From the NCBI GenBank assembly GCA_017454075.1, contig JAFTDQ010000077.1:1-32422 (forward strand): 32,422 bases of DNA, in the 5' to 3' direction. Made by a program: the position numbers and the translations under genes. The notes below the pieces were generated by a model. That model saw only the letters and a program-made list of their open reading frames with translations, was not told the origin of the DNA and ran no database searches. How positions within the stretch are numbered: the stretch's first letter is position 1; the number at the start of each line of letters is the position of its first letter. Shown one piece after another: positions 26,230 through 32,422 of the stretch. This DNA is from Clostridia bacterium (lineage in GTDB: Bacteria > Bacillota_A > Clostridia > Oscillospirales > CAG-272).

Positions 26230-28715
26230 TTTACGAAGGAAACAAACTGAAAGAGATCGTCTTCCCGCTCGGAGGGATAGGCACCGGAAGCATAGGGCTG
26301 AACGGCGTCGGTCATCTCGTCGACTGGGAGATATTCAACCGCCCGGACAAAGGGAGCTATAACGGATATACGCATATAGCGATCCGCGCGGAGTTCCCCG
26401 ACGGGCGCTCGGATACGAGAGTGCTCCAGGGGGACTGGATAAAGGATTATATGGGAAAATACTCCGGCGGGAAGTATTACGGCTACGGTTACGGTCCCGA
26501 GACGAGCACACTTGCCGGTTTTCCGCATTTTGAAAAAACGGTTTTCAAGGGTGAGTTCCCGTTCGCCTGCTTGACCTTTTCAGACCCCGGATTTCCGGCG
26601 GAGGTCACGCTGACCGCTTTCAATCCCTTTATTCCGCAGAACGTGAAAGACTCGGCCCTGCCGGCCGCTGTCTTCGACATCTCGGTAAAAAGCAGGGAAC
26701 CCGGCGTCGGGTTCACCGTCTGTTTCACGCTTCAGAACCCTTACGGGGTTTCCGAAAACACGGCCGTCGGGATCGGCGGAGCAAAGGGCGTTTTCATGAA
26801 AAACGCCGGAAAAGAAAAGGACGACACGGATTACGGGGACATGACCCTGACCTGCGTATCGGAAAGCGCGGAAGTCGTCGAAAACTGGTACCGGGGCGGC
26901 TGGGTCGACGCAATGTGCGTTTTCTGGCGCGAACTTTCGGAGGGGCGGCTTCATCCGAGAAAATACGCCGAGCCGGGCTCGAGCGACGTCAGCTCTGTTT
27001 ACTGCCGGCTCGGGCGCGCATCGTCGTCGTCCTGCCGCTTTGTTCTCACATGGAACTCGCCCAACTGCTCGAATTACTGGAGCGGCGAGCCCGGCGCCTG
27101 GAAAAACAGATACGCCGTGCTTTTCGGCGATTCGTCCGCGACGAACGACTACGTTATGAAAGAATACGAAAGGCTGAAAAAGCAGTCGGAGATCTTCCGC
27201 GACGCGCTTCTTGGCGTGTCGCTCGGAGGGGACGTGACGAGTGCGATAAGCTCGGCGCTCTGCGTCCTTAAATCCCCGACGGTGCTCCTTCTTGAGGACG
27301 GGACCTTTTACGGATGGGAGGGCGTTCACGAAAAGGAGGGTTCCTGCGAAGGGACGTGCACCCACGTATGGAGCTACGCTTACGCGCTGTGCTTTCTCTT
27401 CCCGGAGCTTGAAAGATCGCTCAGGGAATGCGAGCTCAGGTACGACGTGCGGGAAAACGGAGCGATGGTGTTCAGGACAAAACTCCCGCTCGGCGCCGAT
27501 CCCGGCGGCTTCAGGCCGTGCGTTGACGGACAGGCGGCGACCGTCTTCAAGGTCTACCGCGAATGGATGATCTCCGGCGACGATAAGTGGCTCGGGGAGG
27601 CGTGGAAGACCGCGAAGCGCGTACTTTCGTTCTTCTGGGACAAAGGAAACGGCGACGCGTGGGACGCCGACCGCGACGGAGTGCTTGAGGGCAGACAGCA
27701 CCACACCCTCGACATGGAACTGTTCGGTCCATCCTCGTGGCTTGAGGGAATGTATCTCGCGGCGCTCGCGGCGGCGGTGAAAATTGCCGGGCGGCTCGGC
27801 GACCCCGACGAGGGGCTGTACCGCTCCCTCTTTGAAAACGGCAGAAAGTACCTGAACGGAGAGCTTTTCAACGGCAAATATTTCTGCCAGAAGATAGACC
27901 TGAAAAGCAGGGAGTATCCGGACAGATTCGACTGTCCGAATTACTGGAACGAAGAGGCGGAGGAGCTGAAATATCAGATCGCCGGGGGGTCTGAGATAGA
28001 CCAGATGCTCGGTCAGTGGCACTCCTCCGTTCTCGGTCTCGGAAGGATATTCGATCCCGAAAAAACCAAGACGGCGCTCCGATCAATGATGGAGCGCAAT
28101 TTCAAAAAACGGCTGCGCGACGTTTCAAACACTCTCAGGGTGTTTGCGCTGAACGACGAGAGCGGGAGCATAATATGCGACTACACCGGGGCAGAAAAAC
28201 CTGTCATACCGATACCGTACGCAGAGGAGTGCATGACGGGATTCGAATACGCGTTTGCCGGGCTGCTTCTTTCAGAGGGGATGAGATCGGAAGCGGAATC
28301 GGTCGTCAGTGCCGTCCGTGACAGATACGACGGGGAAAAACGCAACCCGTACAACGAGATCGAGTGCGGGAGCAACTACGCGCGGCCCATGTCATGCTTT
28401 GCGCTCATGGCGATCGCATCCGGATTCGTTTTTGACATGCCGCATGAAACGATAGGGTTTCTGCCGGCGGTCGGCGGGGATCTCTTCACGATCTGGGGAT
28501 TGTCCGATACGTGGGGGACCTATGAAAGAAAAGGAAGCCGCGAGACGATAACGGTCCTCGGACGGCCGCTTCGGGTGAAAGTCTTTCGTCTGGGCGACCC
28601 GGAGGCCGTGCGAGAAGTCGTGATCGACGGAGAAAGTGCGGACTTTAAGGTCCGCGAAGGCACCGTTCTGCCCGATTCCTCCGTCATAAGATCGGAGATA
28701 AGGATCATAAGATAG
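26226..28715 (+). CDS. GH116 family beta-glycosidase (GBA2-like, DUF608)
   Basis: The protein is 829 aa with no signal peptide. The N-terminal domain opens with the family signature FPLGGIGTGSIGLNGVGHLV and DWEIFNRPDKG. The C-terminal (alpha/alpha)6 catalytic domain has EGTCTHVWSYAYALCFLFPE (about 374-393), a candidate nucleophile Glu in FYGWEG (about 362), and HHTLDMELFGPSSW (about 492-505), where the Asp is the likely acid/base. GH116 enzymes are retaining beta-glucosidases or beta-xylosidases (also glucosylceramidase in animals). The expected role is to finish beta-linked oligosaccharides in the cytosol. The GTG start (26226) overlaps the preceding TGA (GTGA); the family signature begins only about 11 residues later, supporting this start. 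It is last in the operon. Confidence 0.9.
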   Translation: MIYEGNKLKEIVFPLGGIGTGSIGLNGVGHLVDWEIFNRPDKGSYNGYTHIAIRAEFPDGRSDTRVLQGDWIKDYMGKYSGGKYYGYGYGPETSTLAGFPHFEKTVFKGEFPFACLTFSDPGFPAEVTLTAFNPFIPQNVKDSALPAAVFDISVKSREPGVGFTVCFTLQNPYGVSENTAVGIGGAKGVFMKNAGKEKDDTDYGDMTLTCVSESAEVVENWYRGGWVDAMCVFWRELSEGRLHPRKYAEPGSSDVSSVYCRLGRASSSSCRFVLTWNSPNCSNYWSGEPGAWKNRYAVLFGDSSATNDYVMKEYERLKKQSEIFRDALLGVSLGGDVTSAISSALCVLKSPTVLLLEDGTFYGWEGVHEKEGSCEGTCTHVWSYAYALCFLFPELERSLRECELRYDVRENGAMVFRTKLPLGADPGGFRPCVDGQAATVFKVYREWMISGDDKWLGEAWKTAKRVLSFFWDKGNGDAWDADRDGVLEGRQHHTLDMELFGPSSWLEGMYLAALAAAVKIAGRLGDPDEGLYRSLFENGRKYLNGELFNGKYFCQKIDLKSREYPDRFDCPNYWNEEAEELKYQIAGGSEIDQMLGQWHSSVLGLGRIFDPEKTKTALRSMMERNFKKRLRDVSNTLRVFALNDESGSIICDYTGAEKPVIPIPYAEECMTGFEYAFAGLLLSEGMRSEAESVVSAVRDRYDGEKRNPYNEIECGSNYARPMSCFALMAIASGFVFDMPHETIGFLPAVGGDLFTIWGLSDTWGTYERKGSRETITVLGRPLRVKVFRLGDPEAVREVVIDGESADFKVREGTVLPDSSVIRSEIRIIR

Positions 28716-28724
28716 ATTGCAGAG

Positions 28725-28747
28725 AGCTCCCTGCGGGGAGCTTTTTT
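28725..28747 (+). terminator. Rho-independent terminator of the GH110-GH116 operon
   Basis: Stem AGCTCCC (28725-28731) pairs with GGGAGCT (28736-28742), and a six-T run follows. It marks the right boundary of the glycan locus. Confidence 0.88.
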
Positions 28748-28759
28748 GCGCCCGCGCAG

Positions 28760-28788
28760 TTGACAAAAACGGTCGGCTGATGTATAAT
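28760..28788 (+). promoter_or_regulatory. Promoter of the 28838-Hsp33 unit
   Basis: A consensus TTGACA (28760-28765) and TATAAT (28783-28788) have a 17-bp spacer. No LacI-type palindrome is nearby, unlike the glycan operons. Confidence 0.85.
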
Positions 28789-28837
28789 ATATCGTTAATG
28801 AACAAACAGCGTTCCGCCCGGAACGCCGGAGGAATAA

Positions 28838-29155
28838 ATGTCAGATTACAAAACCGAAAACATAAACGGCGGCTACACCGTTTATAAGGACAAACCCCTC
28901 GTCAGGCACGGAAATATGTTCTGCTACGGAGATATGAGCGATGATTACGTCCTCTATCTCATGGTCCTGACCGAAAAAGAGGTGAACACCCCGACGGGAA
29001 CGGACAAGGTCCCCGATCTCATTATTGTACAGGTGACCAGCACCGACGAGAGCAAATCGCCTGCCGACAGACTCGTCAAGCAGTTTGAAAAGAACGGTCT
29101 TTACGACGCGATCGACGTCGGGCTGCTCTGGCTCAACAGATTCAACAAAAAATAA
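28838..29155 (+). CDS. Small conserved-looking protein of unknown function
   Basis: The 105-aa soluble protein has a GGAGG site (28828-28832) and an ATG. It contains two beta-like stretches (YVLYLMVLTEKEV and DLIIVQVTST) and a C-terminal alpha stretch (PADRLVKQFEKNGLYDAIDV). There is no signal peptide, membrane segment or cysteine cluster. It follows a strong promoter and its stop is 3 nt before the Hsp33 start, so the two are cotranscribed. I do not recognise the family. Confidence 0.8.
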   Translation: MSDYKTENINGGYTVYKDKPLVRHGNMFCYGDMSDDYVLYLMVLTEKEVNTPTGTDKVPDLIIVQVTSTDESKSPADRLVKQFEKNGLYDAIDVGLLWLNRFNKK

Positions 29156-29158
29156 GCC

Positions 29159-30043
29159 GTGGGAAATCTCATAAGAGCGCTTTCGAATGACGGGGCGGTC
29201 TTTGCCATGGCGGCCGATATGACGGACGCTGTGGCCGAGGCGCAGAGGATACACGGGACGAGCAACGTCTGTACTGCGGCGCTCGGCCGGCTTCTCGTGG
29301 CGGCCGCCTTCACCGGTCAGCTTCTCAAGGAACCCGAGGCGTCGGCGACGCTCCGCGTGAACGGAGGCGGTCCGGCGGGGACGCTCATCGCAGTCAGCGA
29401 CAGTCTTGGAAACGTACGCGGATACGTTGAAAATCCCTCGGCGGATCTGCCGCTGAGAGGCGACGGGAAACTCGACGTAGGAGGCGCCGTCGGACGGGAC
29501 GGGTATCTGTCCGTCGTGCGCGATTTTGGCTCGGGAGAGCCGTACACCGGGCAGGTCCGGCTGGTCTCCGGAGAGATCGCCGAGGACGTTACGTCCTATT
29601 TTGCGGAGAGCGAGCAGACTCCGACCGCCTGCGCGCTCGGAGTGCTTGTCGGAAAAGACGGGCGCGTCGCCGCCGCCGGAGGATATTTTATCAGACTTCT
29701 TCCGTCGGCTGACGAAAGCACGGCCGCCGAGGTCGAGCGGCTGGTGAACGAAGCTCCGCCCATGACCGCGATGCTTTCATCGGGAATGACCCCCTCCGGC
29801 GTCTGCGAAAAAGTGCTCGGCGGAATCGGGATGGAGGTGCTGGATTCGTTTTCTCCCGTTTATCGCTGTACCTGCAGTCGGGAGAGGGTCGAAAGAGCCC
29901 TGATCTCAACGGGACGCGAGGAGCTCCTCGACATGGCGAAGGATCCCGAGACCCGCGTCGGATGCCGCTTCTGCGGAAAAGAATACGTGTTTACGCCGGA
30001 TGACATCGGAACTCTGCTGAAAAGAGCCGAATCGGACGACTGA
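29159..30043 (+). CDS. hslO: Hsp33 redox-regulated chaperone
   Basis: This 294-aa protein has an N-terminal Hsp33 fold (TAALGRLLVAAAFTGQLLK, then NGGGPAGTLIAVSDSLGNVR). The zinc/redox switch is at the C terminus: Cys237 and Cys239 (CTC) followed after 29 residues by Cys269 and Cys272 (GCRFCGK), the CxC-X27-33-CxxC arrangement of the family. Oxidation of these cysteines activates a holdase chaperone in the cytosol. The GTG start at 29159 lies 3 nt after the previous stop with little ribosome site of its own, suggesting coupling. Confidence 0.95.
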   Translation: MGNLIRALSNDGAVFAMAADMTDAVAEAQRIHGTSNVCTAALGRLLVAAAFTGQLLKEPEASATLRVNGGGPAGTLIAVSDSLGNVRGYVENPSADLPLRGDGKLDVGGAVGRDGYLSVVRDFGSGEPYTGQVRLVSGEIAEDVTSYFAESEQTPTACALGVLVGKDGRVAAAGGYFIRLLPSADESTAAEVERLVNEAPPMTAMLSSGMTPSGVCEKVLGGIGMEVLDSFSPVYRCTCSRERVERALISTGREELLDMAKDPETRVGCRFCGKEYVFTPDDIGTLLKRAESDD

Positions 30044-30080
30044 ACCATAAAAGCTAACATTGAAAGGAACAAAAAACAAA

Positions 30081-31718
30081 ATGAAAAACAACGTAATTCT
30101 CAGGATCGCCGCGCTCGTTATCGCGGTATGCATGATCATGAGCTCCTGCGTAACGGGAGCAAACAAGCCCGCGGAAACGACGGGCGCCGTTATCACCGAT
30201 CCGGTGAGCGGCACTGAAAAGCCGGAAGAATCAACATCCGCCGAGCCCATCGTCGACCCGAGCGCCGACATAGCCATTGCGCTCGGCTCGTCAAGCATAT
30301 CCCGCACGCTTTACGAGGGATATCTCAAAATGACGTGGTCGACCGCTGCCGCCATGCTCTCACTCTTCGGCCTTGTCACGGAAGAAGACCTCACGGGCGA
30401 CAAGACTCTCGGCGAAATCAAACTCAGCGACGAATTTGCCAGCGCCGGCGAGATGCTCGGGCTGAATCCCGGCGACTCGATGCTCGCTTTTATCCGCAGA
30501 GAGCTTGACAAATCCCTCAGGCAGATGCTCGTATGCGCGGAATCCGCAAAACGCGAGGGTGTGAAGGTCGACGATCAGATACTTGCCGATGCGTTTGCGG
30601 AAGCCGACGAGGCGGCGAAGAAACAGGGATACGCGAGCTATCTGGAGCTTACTCAGAAGATGTTCGGCGGTATCTCTGAAGAAGACGTAAAGAACTTTTT
30701 CGAACTTTCGTATCTCGCGGAGCAGTATAAGTCCGTCATAGAGGATCACAAATTCTCCGAAGAAGAGATTTCGGCGTTCATGAACGGAGAGGAACAGTCC
30801 TACATGTTCGAGGCCCCGGTCTATACCGTCATACACGGAGAGCGCGTAGCCGAGCTCAGAGAGCTTCTTTCGAAAGAACTGGAAGACGAGGAACAGTCTA
30901 TAAAGGATTTCATCGCTTCGCTGAACGGCGAGGGCGTTGAGACGCTTCATATCGCCGACTTCACCGATCCCGCGCTCCTGCGGCTCGCATACGTCGATAT
31001 TCCCGGAGCGTTTGCTTTCGGAACAGAGCAGGACGGCGACGTTTTTGTCCGTATCAACGACGAACGTGAGATAAGGGACAGCGCGATGTTCGACTACTAC
31101 ATTCTTTACGCGAATTATGATCCCTTGGAGACCGTCGAGGCCATCAAAGCGCTTTCAACAGAGGAAGCCGTTGAATATATCAAGGGTATTATCGAAGCGT
31201 CAAGCGAAACAGATATAGACATCGACTGGGGCGATGACGACGAAACGGACGGCGAGTCGTCGTCAGATGACGAGATCCCGGAGGTCATCGACACGCCGGA
31301 GACTTCGGACGAGCCCGGCGAAGAACCCGAGGCAGGCGAAGAACCCGAAGTCGGAGAAGAACCCGAGTCCGGCGAAGAGGAAGACGACGAGCCGACCCTT
31401 ACCGGGGCGGAATTTATGGGGGTTCCGGACTGGAGAAATCCCGAAATCGCCAAATGGCTGAACTCGGAGGAAAGAAAAGCGGGCGACCTTCTCGTTCTCA
31501 ACCTTGACGGGGAGTATGAGATCGTCTATTTCACCGGGAAAGATGGAAGCTTCGCGTCTTCCATGATGATAAGCGACTACGTTGAAGAAGAGCTTGAAAA
31601 GCTCACCGAAGGCGTCGAGTTCATTTACGGAGAAGGCTTCGAGGAGATTGACGTGCCCGCAAAGATCGACGAAAGCGTGTTTGAGGGGCTTAAAGGCCCC
31701 GAAGGAGACGAAGACTGA
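30081..31718 (+). CDS. PrsA/SurA-like foldase lipoprotein
   Basis: The protein is 545 aa with a lipoprotein signal (VIAVCMIMSSC, lipid Cys near residue 23) and a Thr/Pro/Glu-rich linker. A helical SurA-N-like region follows (about 85-240: DKSLRQMLVCAESAKREGVK, DDQILADAFAEADEAA, SEEDVKNFFELSYLAEQY), a pattern of extracytoplasmic peptidyl-prolyl isomerase/chaperone proteins. A clear rotamase domain is not evident, and an acidic GEEPE-repeat segment (about 385-430) interrupts the C-terminal part. It probably assists folding of secreted proteins. ATG 30081 is preferred over ATG 30060 because AAAGGA (30063-30068) precedes it and the mature signal length is normal. Confidence 0.7.
   Translation: MKNNVILRIAALVIAVCMIMSSCVTGANKPAETTGAVITDPVSGTEKPEESTSAEPIVDPSADIAIALGSSSISRTLYEGYLKMTWSTAAAMLSLFGLVTEEDLTGDKTLGEIKLSDEFASAGEMLGLNPGDSMLAFIRRELDKSLRQMLVCAESAKREGVKVDDQILADAFAEADEAAKKQGYASYLELTQKMFGGISEEDVKNFFELSYLAEQYKSVIEDHKFSEEEISAFMNGEEQSYMFEAPVYTVIHGERVAELRELLSKELEDEEQSIKDFIASLNGEGVETLHIADFTDPALLRLAYVDIPGAFAFGTEQDGDVFVRINDEREIRDSAMFDYYILYANYDPLETVEAIKALSTEEAVEYIKGIIEASSETDIDIDWGDDDETDGESSSDDEIPEVIDTPETSDEPGEEPEAGEEPEVGEEPESGEEEDDEPTLTGAEFMGVPDWRNPEIAKWLNSEERKAGDLLVLNLDGEYEIVYFTGKDGSFASSMMISDYVEEELEKLTEGVEFIYGEGFEEIDVPAKIDESVFEGLKGPEGDED
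31317..31370 (+). repeat. Three 18-bp tandem repeats encoding GEEPE(A/V/S)
   Basis: Three in-frame units encode GEEPEA, GEEPEV and GEEPES, then degenerate into an acidic stretch. It is a flexible acidic linker within the foldase lipoprotein. Confidence 0.85.
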
Positions 31719-31745
31719 TAAAATCGGTTTTCCGTGAATATCGGT

Positions 31746-32422
31746 ATGAAAACGATCAAAACTGACATTATATCCGGCTTTCTCGGAGCCGGAAAGACGA
31801 CGCTGATAAAAAAGCTCCTCGCGGAGGTCTTCTCTAAGCGCGGTGAAAAGGTCGTCGTCATTGAAAACGAATTCGGCAAGGTAGGTATCGACGGCGCGTT
31901 TCTCGGAGACGCCGGCGTGAACGTCACCGAAATGAACAGCGGATGCATCTGCTGTTCTCTTGTCGGCGATTTTGCCGAGGCGCTCAAAAAAGTCTGCTCG
32001 GATTTTGAGCCGGACAGGATCATAATTGAACCGTCAGGCGTCGGCAAGCTTTCCGACGTCGCGACCGCGGTGCTCGGCGCCGGAGTCGAAGGACTTACCG
32101 TCAACTGCATGACGGCCGTCGTCGACGCGAAAAAGTGCCGCATGTATCTGAGAAACTTCGAGGAGTTCTATAAAAACCAGATCGAAAGCGCGACTGCCGT
32201 GATCCTTTCACGTACCGGAAAAATGGATCGCGCGTCGATCGAACAGGCGGTATCGGTCGTGAGGGAACTCAATCCCGGCGCGACAGTCGTCACGACCGAC
32301 TGGGACGATCTCGACGGACAGGCGATGCTCTCGGCGATGGAAAACACCGAAACCGCCGAGGCGGAGCTGAAAAAGCTCCTTGACGAGATGGAAAAAGAGG
32401 AACACGAACACCACCATCACCA
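31746..32422 (+). CDS. CobW/COG0523 metallochaperone GTPase, 5' part
   Basis: The frame has at least 225 codons and is cut by the right edge. The P-loop is ISGFLGAGKTTLIKK (about 9-23), the metal-binding motif NSGCICCSL has the CxCC cysteines (about 62-67), and the conserved EPSGVG is near 98. A His-rich run (EEHEHHHH) lies at the edge, typical of zinc- or cobalt-handling members. These GTPases deliver a metal, often zinc, to client proteins. ATG 31746 is preferred; an in-frame GTG at 31734 would add four residues, and neither has a strong ribosome site. It is 27 nt past the foldase gene. Confidence 0.9.
   Translation, partial: MKTIKTDIISGFLGAGKTTLIKKLLAEVFSKRGEKVVVIENEFGKVGIDGAFLGDAGVNVTEMNSGCICCSLVGDFAEALKKVCSDFEPDRIIIEPSGVGKLSDVATAVLGAGVEGLTVNCMTAVVDAKKCRMYLRNFEEFYKNQIESATAVILSRTGKMDRASIEQAVSVVRELNPGATVVTTDWDDLDGQAMLSAMENTETAEAELKKLLDEMEKEEHEHHHH

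Noticed and set aside
31686..31707. GGGGC/GCCCC hairpin as a terminator of the foldase gene
   Set aside because: It lies within the coding sequence and is not followed by a T tract.

Overview
The window looks like a chromosomal segment of a moderately high-GC monoderm (Gram-positive type) bacterium, most likely an uncultured gut Clostridia/Oscillospirales-like lineage. The evidence is the pattern of lipoprotein signal peptides ending in a Cys lipobox, an orphan ABC sugar-binding lipoprotein, a secreted protein with a C-terminal membrane anchor, strong TTGACA/TATAAT promoters with 17-bp spacers, stem-loop/U-tract terminators, and coupled ATGA/GTGA gene junctions. No rRNA, tRNA, CRISPR array, IS element or phage gene is visible. 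The taxonomic assignment is an inference from style only.

From about 100 to 28,750 the window is one glycan-utilisation locus, a Gram-positive PUL. It has five transcription units: (1) a secreted/anchored small surface protein (203-850, +); (2) a LacI-family regulator (1048-2082, +); (3) a long + operon from 2191 to about 14,960, encoding GH65 phosphorylase, beta-phosphoglucomutase, a beta-helix protein fused to an AraC DNA-binding domain, an alpha/beta hydrolase, a sugar-binding lipoprotein, a beta-helix lipoprotein, a secreted multi-module protein and a small gene broken by a stop codon; (4) a - operon (19,908 to 15,006) with a third beta-helix protein and a GH101-like TIM-barrel enzyme; (5) a divergent + operon (20,102 to 28,715) with GH110-type alpha-galactosidase, a sialate-O-acetylesterase-like SGNH hydrolase, GH94 phosphorylase, a second SGNH hydrolase and a GH116 glycosidase. 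All five promoters carry the same palindrome (consensus TGCAAAACGTTTTGCA; two copies perfect, three degenerate), so the LacI protein probably controls the whole locus and itself.

The catalytic enzymes mostly lack signal peptides, which fits import of oligosaccharides followed by cytosolic deacetylation, debranching (GH110, GH101-like, GH116) and energy-saving phosphorolysis (GH65 + beta-PGM; GH94). The substrate cannot be read from sequence. A complex, O-acetylated heteroglycan carrying alpha-galactose and alpha- and beta-glucosyl linkages is plausible, and host mucin-type glycan is one possibility. No permease is encoded here.

The most unusual element is the trio of paralogous TIG/beta-helix proteins in one locus: one a lipoprotein, one plain and cytosolic, and one cytosolic and fused at its C terminus to a complete AraC/XylS helix-turn-helix domain. 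The last looks like a one-component regulator whose sensor is a carbohydrate-active beta-helix rather than a cupin.

After a terminator at about 28,740 the content changes to housekeeping genes: a small unknown protein, Hsp33, a PrsA/SurA-like foldase lipoprotein, and the 5' part of a CobW/COG0523 metallochaperone GTPase that runs off the right edge. Positions 1-39 are probably the 3' end of an upstream gene whose frame cannot be decided.
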